A stretch of 51,083 nucleotides of DNA from the NCBI GenBank assembly GCA_937975235.1, contig CALJUZ010000187.1:1-51083 (forward strand), given 5' to 3'. The notes below the pieces were generated by a model. It did no database searches, was not told the origin of the DNA, and saw nothing but the letters and a program-made list of their open reading frames with translations. Position 1 is the stretch's first letter. Every line of letters starts with the position of its first letter. This stretch comes from CALJUZ01 sp003387805 (GTDB lineage: Bacteria; Bacillota; Limnochordia; Limnochordales; ZCTH02-B6). Position numbers and translations under genes: made by a program. This document shows positions 1 to 8,083 of this stretch, one piece after another.

Positions 1-554
1 CCCACCGGCACGCCGGCCTCGGCGTCCAGATTCCCCTCGAACACCGCTTCCGTCGTGGCCCGGGCGGGAATGGTCTGGCCGATGGGCACCCGGATTTCCT
101 CGATGGGCTGGTTGGTGTCGACGACGCCTTCCACGGCGTTCCAGCCGGCCACCCGCAAGCCCGTGGCCTTGGAGACGAGCCAGCCGGCTTCGTCCAGATC
201 GAACACGCCCGCGCGCGTGAACAGCAGCTGCTCGCCCTCCTTGAGGACGAAAAAGCCGTTGCCGTTCATGGCCAGGTCCGTCTGCAGGCCCGTGGGCTGG
301 GGGCTGCCGGCGGTGTGGATGATGTCGATGCTGGCCACCCGCACGCCGAGACCGACTTGCACCGGGTTGGTGCCGCCCCGGGTGGCCGTCGGCGCCGACG
401 CCGAGCGGATGGTCTGATAGAGCGTGTCCGCGAAGGTGACCCGGCCCGCCTTGTACCCGACGGTGTTCACGTTCGCGATGTTGTTGCCGATGACGTCCAT
501 CCGGGTCTGGTGGGACTGCAGCCCGGAGACGCCGGCAAACAGCGACCTCATCAT
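1..554 (-). CDS. flgE: flagellar hook protein FlgE (N-terminal part, cut by window edge)
   Basis: Structural subunit of the flagellar hook, exported by the flagellar type III system. The visible ~184 residues start MMRSLFAGVSGLQSHQ, then carry the rod/hook signature DVIGNNIANVNTVGYK and the GGTNPVQVGLGV and DLAMNGNGFFV segments typical of FlgE. The reading frame is open to position 1, so the C-terminal half lies outside the window. The start is the ATG at 554 (a second ATG follows directly); AAGGAGGG (complement of 565-572) lies 10 nt upstream. It is the last visible gene of the fliK-flgD-flgE group. FlgG is the nearest alternative, but its position after flgD and the hook-type N-terminus favour FlgE. 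Confidence 0.93.
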   Translation of the reverse strand, partial: MMRSLFAGVSGLQSHQTRMDVIGNNIANVNTVGYKAGRVTFADTLYQTIRSASAPTATRGGTNPVQVGLGVRVASIDIIHTAGSPQPTGLQTDLAMNGNGFFVLKEGEQLLFTRAGVFDLDEAGWLVSKATGLRVAGWNAVEGVVDTNQPIEEIRVPIGQTIPARATTEAVFEGNLDAEAGVPV

Positions 555-692
555 AGTCTAAACGCCCTCCTTGCCGGGCAGCGTAGGCGACGATGAGGCC
601 AGGCGCTTCCGTCGTTCCGCGCCTCAGGCTTCCCTCGGCGGGTCCAGCCTTGCTTGCGCCTCGCCGCCTTGCCGCTGCCGAACTGCGCGCGG

Positions 693-1079
693 CTACGTGA
701 TGACCGCGCTGTCGATGTTGGTAAACACGTTTTCTTTCATCCGGGCGCCTTCCACGGCGGTGATGACCGTGCGGTTCTTGACGCTGACGATCAGCGCCAC
801 GTCGCCCATCAGCACCAGGCTTTCCCGGGCGCCTTTGGCCGCCGCCTTGTCCACCGCCTCCCGCAGCTTCAGCTGCTGCTCGGGGCTCAGCCGCACGCCC
901 GCGGCCCGAAGCCGCGCTTCCGCGTGGGCCGAAAACCGCACCTCGGCGGACGCCAGCCGCTCCGCCAGCACCCGGCGGAAGTCCGCGCCCGCCGTCCGCG
1001 GCGGCTGCGCCGGCGTGGTCCTCGGCGCCCCCACCGGGCCGACGCCCGGCACGCCCATTCCGGGACGAATGTCCGTCAC
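693..1079 (-). CDS. flagellar operon protein, TIGR02530-like
   Basis: Small (~128 aa) soluble protein between flgD and flgE, the place where Clostridia and some bacilli carry the uncharacterised family TIGR02530. The N-terminus is Pro/Gly-rich; the C-terminal half contains GVRLSPEQQLKLREAVDKAA and ends KNRTVITAVEGARMKENVFTNIDSAVIT, which resembles that family. Role unknown; a hook-assembly accessory is the usual inference. Two GTG starts are possible. The one at 1079 has AGGGGG about 8 nt upstream, while that sequence abuts the GTG at 1088, so 1079 is preferred. The 138-bp gap to flgE holds no gene, only the flgE ribosome site and a 6-bp inverted repeat (601-606/619-624). Confidence 0.75.
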   Translation of the reverse strand: MTDIRPGMGVPGVGPVGAPRTTPAQPPRTAGADFRRVLAERLASAEVRFSAHAEARLRAAGVRLSPEQQLKLREAVDKAAAKGARESLVLMGDVALIVSVKNRTVITAVEGARMKENVFTNIDSAVIT

Positions 1080-1093
1080 GGCGTCCACCCCCT

Positions 1094-1585
1094 CTACGCG
1101 CTCTGCCGCACTTCGACGATGTCAAAGAGCGAAAACCGCCGCCCGTTGACGATGAGCACCGGCAGGCCCTCCTCGAGCCGGACGGCTTCCACCGCCCCTT
1201 CCACGGTGCCGCCGGTGTCCGCGTCGAACAAAACGACGGTGCGCCCCAAAAGCGACGCCGCCTGAGCCATGCCGCCGGTGACCAGCTGCACGTCAGCCAG
1301 GCGCTCCACCTGGCGGGCGACGTTGTGCATCTGCTCCAGCGCGCTGAACTGCGCCAGCTGGGCGATGAATTCCTGGTCGCTCACCGGGTTGATGGGATCT
1401 TGATACGTCAGCTGCGTCACCAGCAGCCGCAGGAAGTCGTCCTTGCCCAGCACCGACGTCGGGTCCAGCGTGGGCGCGGCGGTCCGTTCCTGCCTTCCGG
1501 CGGCGGCGCTCGCCTCCGCGGCGGCGGACATCGTCGTCGTCGCCATGTTCATAGGCATCGCCGCCACGGAACTGAAGAAGTTCAC
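1094..1585 (-). CDS. flgD: flagellar hook-capping (scaffolding) protein FlgD
   Basis: FlgD sits at the tip of the growing hook and guides FlgE polymerisation. The 163-aa product has an Ala/Thr-rich N-terminus and then the family core LGKDDFLRLLVTQLTYQDP, followed by DQEFIAQLAQFSALEQM (about residues 45-85). The C-terminal part is short compared with enterobacterial FlgD, as is usual in Bacillota (ylxG in B. subtilis). The GTG start at 1585 has GGAGGTG 7 nt upstream. It lies 35 bp downstream of fliK and just upstream of the TIGR02530-like gene, in the standard order. Confidence 0.93.
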   Translation of the reverse strand: MNFFSSVAAMPMNMATTTMSAAAEASAAAGRQERTAAPTLDPTSVLGKDDFLRLLVTQLTYQDPINPVSDQEFIAQLAQFSALEQMHNVARQVERLADVQLVTGGMAQAASLLGRTVVLFDADTGGTVEGAVEAVRLEEGLPVLIVNGRRFSLFDIVEVRQSA

Positions 1586-1620
1586 GTGCTTTCACCTCCC
1601 CGGCACGGCTGCGCCGTGCG

Positions 1621-3702
1621 TCAGACTCGGATGTCTATCAGGTACTCGCCCGGAACGGGCGAGACGGCCCCGCTGTCGGCTGTATCCTCTGCGGACTGCT
1701 CCGGCCCCGGCTGCCCGGGCCGCGTTGCGGGCCGCACGGCTTCGCCGGGCGCCGGGCTTCCGTCCCACGCCAGGCCCGCCTCGCCGCCGGACACCGCGGC
1801 TTCGCCCAGCTCCAGGCCGTGCTGGGCCAGCGTCTCCCGCAGCTCCGGCAGATGCTGCTCGATGAGGCTGCGGACCAGCGCGTGCTCGGCCACGAAGCGG
1901 GCCGTCACCACGCCGTCCGCGTCCACCGCGATGCGCATGACCACTTGGCCGAGAAACTCCGGGCGCAGGCGGATGGTCACTTGCTCCGGACGGCCGCCCT
2001 CGGCCGGCGTGCGGATCAGCTCGGCCACGATGTCCTCCATGGGCCCGCGCAGCTGTGACGCCACCGACTCGGCCAAGGCCGGGCCCGGCGGCGCCTCCGC
2101 GCCCCGGGCCGAGGCGCCGGACAACCCCGCCGCGCCTGCGGCATACCCGGCCGCGCCCCCGGAGCCGCTTTCACCCGGCGCGAACCCTTCCGCCCCGTCG
2201 CCCGCCGGACCGCCGGACGTGGTGCCTGTCCCCGTCCCGCCACCGGCAGGCTCGATGCGCGCGGCCGCTTCGCTGCGGGCCCCGGCCGGCCCGCCGCCGG
2301 CGTCCCGCCGGGCCGCGGGTTCAGCGGACGGCTCCGCGCCGGCGGACGGCCGCGCGTCGCCGGCTTCGTCGGTGCCCGTCGCATCCCGCCCGCTTCGGAC
2401 CTGCGGCAGCTCCTCCCCGGCCGCCAAAGCCTGGCGCCCGTCCGGCCCGCCGGGCGGAGCGGGCTCCCCGTCCCCGGAACCTCCGGGTGCCCCAGCTTCG
2501 TCGGCGCCCGCTTCCTCCGGCTGGAGGGACGCCGCCGGCTCAAAGGCCGAAGACCAGGCCTTGGCGCCTGCATCGCCGGCGCCGCCGGCTCCGGGCGCTG
2601 CCGCAGGCCGCGGTGCAGCTCCGGACCCGGCGCCGGAGCCTGACGCTCCCGACGGTGCCGGGGCGTCCCGGCGCGCCGCGTCGGACGGCCCCCGCGCACC
2701 CGGCGGTTCGCCGGGGCCCGGCGCGACGGCGCGCGGCCTCTGCGCCGCGGGCGCGTCCGAGTCATCACCAACAAGCGCGGCCGGCTTCCCCGGAGCAGCG
2801 TCCGGCGCCGCGGGCCCGGGCGGGATCAGCCCGTCTTCGCCCGCCGGGGCGGCCGGCCGGTCTCCCGTCGCCGGCAGCGCCGCCTCCTGGCCCGCAAGGC
2901 GTCCTGAAGACGTTTCCGCGCCGTCGCCCGTGGCATCCCCGGCCGCTGCCGAAGCTTGGGCCGGCTGCGCCCCCGCCTCGTCCGCGGATGTGCCGGCTCC
3001 GCCGTCCAACCACTGGGCCCGCAGCACCTCGGCCCGCACGGGCCGCAGCGGCGCCGCGGCTTCCTGCTCGGCGGCCGGGCCCGGCTCCTCAGCCGCCTCC
3101 GCCGCGGACGCCAGCCCGCGTCCCCGGGCCCCCGCGCCCGCGGGCGCCGCCGGGTTCACGACCGAACCCGTTCCCCGGCCGGTCCGCCCGTCTGCCCGGC
3201 CCGCCGGGGAAACGGCTTCCTCAGGTCCCGTCGCGGCCGGCAGGCCGCCCGCGCCCCCGGGCGTGTTGACGGTTTGGGCGGGGCCGGCTGCCGTCCAGGC
3301 GGGCGGCGCACCCGCGCCGCGGCCCGCCCGCGCGCCCCCTCCGGCCGGCAGGTCCGCCGCCTCGGCGGACGCCGGCACCGGCAGCCCCGGGCCGTCGTCG
3401 AGGGACCCGTCAAGGAGCTCCGGTACGGTCCCCGCCGGATGGCCGGCCACGGCCGCTCCCGCCAACACGGATGCCGCGCCGGCCGCCGTCTCGTCCGCTT
3501 CTCCGTCGGGTTCCGGACCGTCGTCCTTCGTTTCGCCGCCCGGGCGCGCCGGCGGGAGGTCCGACGGCGTCCCGCCCAGCAGTGCCGCCAGCAGCGTGTG
3601 GAACGCCGATTCATCCGGCTTGGCGGCCGTGCCCCGGGCCGGCGCCGCGGCCTGGGGTTGCATCCCGCCCGCGGAGACGGGCGGCATCGTTCCCGCGTTC
3701 AT
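1621..3702 (-). CDS. fliK: flagellar hook-length control protein FliK
   Basis: Secreted ruler that sets hook length and switches export specificity through FlhB. At 693 aa it is long for a FliK. About 550 residues form a low-complexity Ala/Gly/Pro/Glu/Asp-rich disordered segment. The conserved flagellar hook-length domain lies near residues 570-645 (VTIRLRPEFLGQVVMRIAVD, then LPELRETLAQHGLEL). The ATG at 3702 has GGAAGTG upstream. It is the first gene after a terminator-like hairpin and a sigma-28-like promoter, so it probably begins its own transcription unit with flgD and flgE. Overlapping frames here are long only because of the extreme GC content. Confidence 0.9.
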   Translation of the reverse strand: MNAGTMPPVSAGGMQPQAAAPARGTAAKPDESAFHTLLAALLGGTPSDLPPARPGGETKDDGPEPDGEADETAAGAASVLAGAAVAGHPAGTVPELLDGSLDDGPGLPVPASAEAADLPAGGGARAGRGAGAPPAWTAAGPAQTVNTPGGAGGLPAATGPEEAVSPAGRADGRTGRGTGSVVNPAAPAGAGARGRGLASAAEAAEEPGPAAEQEAAAPLRPVRAEVLRAQWLDGGAGTSADEAGAQPAQASAAAGDATGDGAETSSGRLAGQEAALPATGDRPAAPAGEDGLIPPGPAAPDAAPGKPAALVGDDSDAPAAQRPRAVAPGPGEPPGARGPSDAARRDAPAPSGASGSGAGSGAAPRPAAAPGAGGAGDAGAKAWSSAFEPAASLQPEEAGADEAGAPGGSGDGEPAPPGGPDGRQALAAGEELPQVRSGRDATGTDEAGDARPSAGAEPSAEPAARRDAGGGPAGARSEAAARIEPAGGGTGTGTTSGGPAGDGAEGFAPGESGSGGAAGYAAGAAGLSGASARGAEAPPGPALAESVASQLRGPMEDIVAELIRTPAEGGRPEQVTIRLRPEFLGQVVMRIAVDADGVVTARFVAEHALVRSLIEQHLPELRETLAQHGLELGEAAVSGGEAGLAWDGSPAPGEAVRPATRPGQPGPEQSAEDTADSGAVSPVPGEYLIDIRV

Positions 3703-3767
3703 TCAGCCCACTTCCCGTGGCGGCGAGGCCGCCATGGCCCCGCCCGAGTATGCATACCTACTGTAGT

Positions 3768-3795
3768 TCATCGTCGCGCTGCGCGGAAAACTTTA
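3768..3795 (-). promoter_or_regulatory. candidate sigma-D/sigma-28 flagellar promoter upstream of fliK
   Basis: On the minus strand TAAA (3792-3795) is followed by a 16-nt spacer and GACGATGA (3768-3775). The B. subtilis SigD consensus is TAAA-N14-16-GCCGATAT; the -10 box matches 6 of 8 to the GCCGATAA form. A perfect 10-bp palindrome GTATGCATAC (3748-3757) sits close to the predicted transcription start. Together with the upstream terminator this suggests separate transcription of fliK-flgD-flgE. Inference from sequence only. Confidence 0.5.
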
Positions 3796-3796
3796 G

Positions 3797-3833
3797 GAAA
3801 AGCTGACGCCCACGGCCGGCGTCCGTGGGCGTC
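3797..3833 (-). terminator. intrinsic terminator after ylxF
   Basis: Perfect 11-bp inverted repeat: GACGCCCACGG (3805-3815) and CCGTGGGCGTC (3823-3833), with a 7-nt loop. On the minus strand the hairpin is followed 2-3 nt later by TTTT (3797-3800). It lies directly behind the ylxF stop codon. The U-tract is short, so termination may be partial. Confidence 0.6.
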
Positions 3834-3841
3834 CGTCGGCG

Positions 3842-4540
3842 TCACAGGCCCAGCCGCCGCGACACCGAAGCGGCTTTGTCCGCCGGAAACGCGGCCAAAA
3901 TGGCCGCCACGGTGCGCGGATCCATGTCCGCCAGCAGTACGGTGACTTCTTCGTCGCTCATGTCGGCCAGGATGCGGGCCGCCTCCTGGGGCCGCATCTC
4001 CTCGTACACTTCCCGCAGCCGCTGCAGCGCCTGGTGCTCGTCCTCCAGGCGCTCCACGGCGGCCCGGCGCGCCTCCAGCTCCCGTTCGCGGGCGTCGAGC
4101 CGGGCCCGCTCCGCGTCCAGCTCGTTTTGGGCGTTCCTGAGCTGACGCTGCTCCTCCGCCAGGCGCTCCGCCTCCGCGCGCAGCTCCAGTTCCCACCGGG
4201 CCAGGCGCGCCTGCTCGTCCTGCAGGACGCCCCACTCGGCCCGGCCCAGCCGGTACATCTCCACGTGGGGCGCCAGCACGGGCCACTGGGCCAGCCGCCG
4301 CGTCAGCGGATTGAACCAGTCCCACAGCCCCGTGACCTGCAAGACCGTAAACAGCACGCCGATGGAGATGAAAAACAGCATGACGACGCCGACGGTCTGG
4401 AAAAAGAGCGCGCCGTGGGACCGGCGGCGGGGCTGCGACGACCGTGCCTGCGCCGGACGCGCCTGCACCGGCGCCCCGGGCCGGCCGGCGGCCGGCCGCG
4501 CCGCCTGGCTTCTGGGACTCAGCCTACTCATCCGCATCAC
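3842..4540 (-). CDS. ylxF: MotE/YlxF-like flagellar protein with MgtE-N domain
   Basis: 232-aa protein between fliJ and fliK, the position of B. subtilis ylxF. It has a basic, Pro/Arg-rich N-terminus, one membrane helix (about residues 45-68, ALFFQTVGVVMLFFISIGVL), a long coiled coil (about 95-175) and a C-terminal MgtE intracellular-domain-like repeat (MRPQEAARILADMSDEEVTV, then MDPRTVAAILAAFPADKAA). The family is thought to help stator or export function; the exact role is uncertain. It overlaps fliJ by 17 bp. The start is a GTG-ATG pair at 4540/4537, with another ATG at 4531; no clear ribosome site is seen, so the choice is tentative and translation is probably coupled to fliJ. Confidence 0.8.
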   Translation of the reverse strand: MMRMSRLSPRSQAARPAAGRPGAPVQARPAQARSSQPRRRSHGALFFQTVGVVMLFFISIGVLFTVLQVTGLWDWFNPLTRRLAQWPVLAPHVEMYRLGRAEWGVLQDEQARLARWELELRAEAERLAEEQRQLRNAQNELDAERARLDARERELEARRAAVERLEDEHQALQRLREVYEEMRPQEAARILADMSDEEVTVLLADMDPRTVAAILAAFPADKAASVSRRLGL

Positions 4541-4979
4541 CCGTCCAAAGCCGCCGGCGCCTCTGGGCCGCGGCCTCGTCCAAAAGCGCCTGTTCCCGGC
4601 GCAGGCGCTCCCGCTCGTGCTCCCGCCGCTGCTTCTCGGCCAGGCGTTCCAGCACCCGGCGCTCTTTGTGCCGGACGATGAGCGCCTGCCGCTCCTCGTC
4701 CTCGATGCGTCGGGCCTCCGACAGCTCGTCGGCCAGCCTCCGCACCTGCCCGGAAAGGCGGGTGCGCCGGCGCCAGGCCAGCTCCAGCAGCCACGGATCC
4801 ACGCCGGGCCGGGAGCCGTCCTCCTTTACCGCGGCGGCCCGCCGGCTGCGGGCCTCTTCCAGTTCCGCGTCCACGGCGTCGGCTTTCGCCCGCGCCGCGG
4901 CCAGCGCCCGCTGCTGCCGCTCCTCCTGCAGGACGCGCACGTCCAGCACTCTTTGCAGTGAAAAGCGAAACGACTTCAT
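4524..4979 (-). CDS. fliJ: flagellar export chaperone/stalk protein FliJ
   Basis: FliJ is the coiled-coil central stalk of the flagellar FliH-FliI-FliJ export ATPase. The 151-aa product begins MKSFRFSLQRVLDVRVLQEE, the characteristic FliJ N-terminus, and is helical and charged (Arg/Glu/Ala-rich) throughout, consistent with an antiparallel coiled coil. The ATG at 4979 overlaps the fliI stop (ATGA), indicating coupled translation. Identification rests mainly on the N-terminal motif and on its position between fliI and ylxF. Confidence 0.9.
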   Translation of the reverse strand: MKSFRFSLQRVLDVRVLQEERQQRALAAARAKADAVDAELEEARSRRAAAVKEDGSRPGVDPWLLELAWRRRTRLSGQVRRLADELSEARRIEDEERQALIVRHKERRVLERLAEKQRREHERERLRREQALLDEAAAQRRRRLWTGDADE

Positions 4980-6310
4980 GCGAACAACTCCGTCAGGCGC
5001 CGCACCGTCTCGTCCATGGGCGCCCTTTCATCGATGGGCTGCCGCAAAAAGGCCCACACGTCGTCGATGCGCTCCAGCGCCTGGTCGATGCGGGGGTTGG
5101 AGCCCGGCACGTAGGCGCCGATGTTGACCAGGTCCTCGGCGTCGGCGTACGTAGCCAAGATGTCGCGCACCCGGGCCGCGGCCTCCTGCTGCTCCCGGCC
5201 GGCCAGATCCGGCATGAGGCGGCTGACGCTGGCCAGAATGTCGACGGCCGGGTACTGGCTGCGCTCGGCCAGCCGCCGCGACAGCACGATGTGGCCGTCC
5301 AGGATGCCGCGCACCGCGTCGGACACCGGCTCGGACAAATCGTCCCCTTCCACCAGCACGGTGTACAGCCCCGTGATGGTGCCCCGGGGCCCGGGCCCGC
5401 TGCGCTCCAGCAGCCGGGACAGCAGCGCGAACACCGACGGCGTGTACCCCCGGGTGGTGGGCGGCTCCCCGATGGCCAGGCCCACTTCGCGCTGCGCCAT
5501 GGCCACCCGCGTCACCGAGTCCATCAGCAAGAGGACGTCTTTCCCCTGGTCGCGGAAGTGCTCCGCGATGGCCGTCACCAGCAGGGCCGCCTTCAGCCGC
5601 ACCAAGGGCGGCTGATCGCCCGTGGCCACCACCACCACCGAACGGCGCAGCCCTTCCTCGCCCAAATCCCGCTCGATGAACTCCCGCACTTCCCGGCCCC
5701 GCTCACCCACCAGGCCGATGCACGTCACGTCGGCTTCGGTATAGCGGGCCATCATGGCCAAGAGCTTGCTCTTGCCTACGCCGCTGCCGGCGAAAATGCC
5801 GAGGCGCTGCCCTTTGCCGCACGTCAGCAAGGCGTCAATGGCCCGCACGCCCAGGGACAAAGGCTCCGTAATGCGCCGCCGCTGGAGCGGACCGGGCGGA
5901 CGGTTTTCCAGCGGCACCCGCTCGCCCACGATGGGCGGCCCGCCGTCGATGGGGCGGCCCAGGCCGTCCAGCACCCGGCCCAGAAGTTCGGGCCCTACCG
6001 CCACGTCCACGGGACGGCCGGCGGTCTCGATGCGGCTGCCCGGCCCGATGCCCGTGCCGTCGCCGAGAGGCATCATCAAGATCGCGTCGTCCTGAAAGCC
6101 CACCACTTCCGCCGGAATGGGCGGCCCGCCGTCCATGGGGAAAACCCGGCACAAGTCCCCCACGGTGCACAAAGGCCCCCGCCCCTCCACCGTCAGGCCG
6201 ATGAGGCGGGTGACCACGCCCACCGACGGCGTGTCGTGCACGTCCGCCACCGTCCGCAGCAGCCGCTGCCGCGCGTCGGCCGGCGCCGCAGGGAGCCCTT
6301 CAGCCGCCAC
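4976..6310 (-). CDS. fliI: flagellum-specific ATPase FliI
   Basis: ATPase of the flagellar type III export apparatus, homologous to the F1 beta subunit. The 444-aa product has Walker A GIFAGSGVGKSKLLAMM (about residues 170-186), Walker B KDVLLLMDSVTRVAMAQRE, and the GEPPTTRGYTPSVFALL and ERSG segments typical of FliI/SctN. The GTG start at 6310 overlaps fliH by 11 bp and lacks an obvious ribosome site, so translation is probably coupled. Length is normal for the family. Confidence 0.97.
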   Translation of the reverse strand: MAAEGLPAAPADARQRLLRTVADVHDTPSVGVVTRLIGLTVEGRGPLCTVGDLCRVFPMDGGPPIPAEVVGFQDDAILMMPLGDGTGIGPGSRIETAGRPVDVAVGPELLGRVLDGLGRPIDGGPPIVGERVPLENRPPGPLQRRRITEPLSLGVRAIDALLTCGKGQRLGIFAGSGVGKSKLLAMMARYTEADVTCIGLVGERGREVREFIERDLGEEGLRRSVVVVATGDQPPLVRLKAALLVTAIAEHFRDQGKDVLLLMDSVTRVAMAQREVGLAIGEPPTTRGYTPSVFALLSRLLERSGPGPRGTITGLYTVLVEGDDLSEPVSDAVRGILDGHIVLSRRLAERSQYPAVDILASVSRLMPDLAGREQQEAAARVRDILATYADAEDLVNIGAYVPGSNPRIDQALERIDDVWAFLRQPIDERAPMDETVRRLTELFA

Positions 6311-7058
6311 CGGTAATCACGCCAATCATGGCCTCGACGATGCGGCGCACCCGCGTTTCCACCGAGGCGTCGATGCCGCCCCGTTCCGTCTCCACATGAC
6401 AGCCGCCGCGGGCCACCCGCTCGTCGGCCTCCCAGGACACGCCGGCCCGGCCGTCGGTGAGGGAAGCCAGCTGCCGGGCGTCCTGTTCCAAGACCGCCAG
6501 GTCCTCGGGGTGAAGCACGATCTTGATATTGGTCGCGCCCCCGGTGCGGGGCAGCGTCTCCCGCAAAAGGGTCCGCACGGTGTCGGGCCCCAGGGCGCTC
6601 TCCCGCCGCACGATGCGGGCCGCCACCGCCAGCGCCAGCTCCACGATGTCGTCCTCGTAGCGGGCGGCCAGCTCGTCCCGGACCCGGCCCACTTCGTTCA
6701 CCACCGCGGCCAGCGCGTCCAGGCGCGCGGCGGCTTCGGCCCGCACCGCCTCCGCGCCGGCCCGGCGCCCTTCCGCCTGGCCGGCCTGATACCCTTCGCG
6801 GCGGGCTTCCTCCAGCACCTCGGCCCGCTCGGCGTGGGCGGCCTCCACCACGGCCTCCGCCTCGGCCGCGGCGCGGGCCACCAGCTCGCGGGCCCGGCGG
6901 GCGGCTTCCGCGTGCAGCGGCGCCGTATCCAGCAGGATTCGGGCCAGGCGGGCCGCGGCCCCGCCGTCCGGCAAGGCGGACGGCCCGCTCGGACCGGCGG
7001 CCGCGTCGGCCCGGCCCGGCGCGGCCACGATGCGGGCCGCCTTGATGATGCTAGACAA
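6300..7058 (-). CDS. fliH: flagellar assembly protein FliH
   Basis: FliH anchors and regulates FliI at the export gate. The 252-aa product has an Ala-rich helical N-terminal half and a C-terminal segment related to V/F-ATPase E/delta subunits (ARIVRRESALGPDTVRTLLR, then IKIVLHPEDLAVLEQDARQL). The TTG start at 7058 is supported by GGGAGGA 8 nt upstream, inside the end of fliG; the genes overlap by 8 bp. Primary sequence is poorly conserved in this family, so position between fliG and fliI carries part of the call. Confidence 0.9.
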   Translation of the reverse strand: MSSIIKAARIVAAPGRADAAAGPSGPSALPDGGAAARLARILLDTAPLHAEAARRARELVARAAAEAEAVVEAAHAERAEVLEEARREGYQAGQAEGRRAGAEAVRAEAAARLDALAAVVNEVGRVRDELAARYEDDIVELALAVAARIVRRESALGPDTVRTLLRETLPRTGGATNIKIVLHPEDLAVLEQDARQLASLTDGRAGVSWEADERVARGGCHVETERGGIDASVETRVRRIVEAMIGVITGGG

Positions 7059-8079
7059 CGATGTCGTCCTCCCCGCCCCGGGCGATAATAATCTCGCCCG
7101 CCTCGTCCAGCCGGCGGATGGTGGCTACGATGCGCTGCTGCGCGTCCTCCACGTCGCGCAGCCGCACGGGACCCAGATACTCGATTTCCTCCCGGAGCAT
7201 TTCGGCGGCGCGCTTGGACATGTTTTGGAAAATGCGCTGCGCCACCTGCTCGCTGGCTGTCTTGAGCGCCAAGGCCCAAAGCGGCGTTTCCACTTCCGCG
7301 ATGACGCGCTGGATGGAGCGGTCGTCCAGCGTGACGATGTCTTCGAAGACGAACATGCGCAGCCGGATTTCCTCGGCCAGATCCGGATCTTCCTCCTCCA
7401 GCGCCTCCATAATCGTCCGCTCCGTCTGCCGGTCCACCCGGTTGAGCACTTCCACGGCCACGTCGATGCCGCCGATGGTGGTGTACTCTTCCCGCACGAA
7501 GGAGGCCAGCCGCTTCTCCAGCGTCGCCTCCACTTCCCGCAGCACCTCGGGCGCGGTGCGGTCCAGCGTGGCCATGCGCTTGGCCACCTCCACCTGCCGG
7601 TCCGGCGGCAGCGAAGACAAGATGGCCCCCGCCTGGTCTGGGTGCAGGTGGGCCATGATGAGGCTGATGGTCTGCGGGTGCTCGTTTTGAATGAAGTTCA
7701 AGAGCTGCCCGGCGTCGGCCTTGCGCGCGAAATCGAAAGGCCGCACCTGCATGGTCTCCGACAAGCGGTCGATAATTTCGGCGGCCCGCTGGGGCCCCAC
7801 CGACTTCTCCAGGACCTCCCGGGCGTAGTCGATGCCGCCGATGTTGATGTACTCCTGGGCGATGGCCATTTGGTCGAACTCTTCCAGCACTTGCTGGATG
7901 ACTTCCGGTTCGACGTGGGGCATGTTGGCGATCTCGTACGTCAGCCGCTCGATCTCGCGCTCGGTCAGGTGCTTGAACACCTGGGCCGCGTGCTCGGGCC
8001 CCACCGCGATGAGAAAAATCGCGGCCTTCTTCAGTCCAGTCAGTTCCATCCTACCGGTCCTGCTGCCATCCACCGCCAA
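7051..8079 (-). CDS. fliG: flagellar motor switch protein FliG
   Basis: Rotor protein that links the MS ring to the C ring and receives torque from the stator. The ~342-aa product shows the N-terminal domain (LTGLKKAAIFLIAVGPEHAA), the EHPQT motif of the middle domain (NEHPQTISLIMAHL), and the charged C-terminal torque helix region (FEDIVTLDDRSIQRVI). Two starts are possible. A TTG at 8079 has GGAGGGG 7 nt upstream, overlapping the end of fliF. An ATG at 8049 (MELTGLKK) has a weaker AGGA. The TTG start gives a 10-residue longer N-terminus. Confidence 0.96.
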   Translation of the reverse strand: MAVDGSRTGRMELTGLKKAAIFLIAVGPEHAAQVFKHLTEREIERLTYEIANMPHVEPEVIQQVLEEFDQMAIAQEYINIGGIDYAREVLEKSVGPQRAAEIIDRLSETMQVRPFDFARKADAGQLLNFIQNEHPQTISLIMAHLHPDQAGAILSSLPPDRQVEVAKRMATLDRTAPEVLREVEATLEKRLASFVREEYTTIGGIDVAVEVLNRVDRQTERTIMEALEEEDPDLAEEIRLRMFVFEDIVTLDDRSIQRVIAEVETPLWALALKTASEQVAQRIFQNMSKRAAEMLREEIEYLGPVRLRDVEDAQQRIVATIRRLDEAGEIIIARGGEDDIVV

Positions 8080-8083
8080 CCCA

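Noticed and set aside
1325..3766. 813-aa plus-strand open frame opposite fliK and flgD
   Set aside because: Pro/Ala/Ser/Arg repeats only, exact complement of fliK and flgD, no domain or ribosome site; an artefact of extreme GC content.
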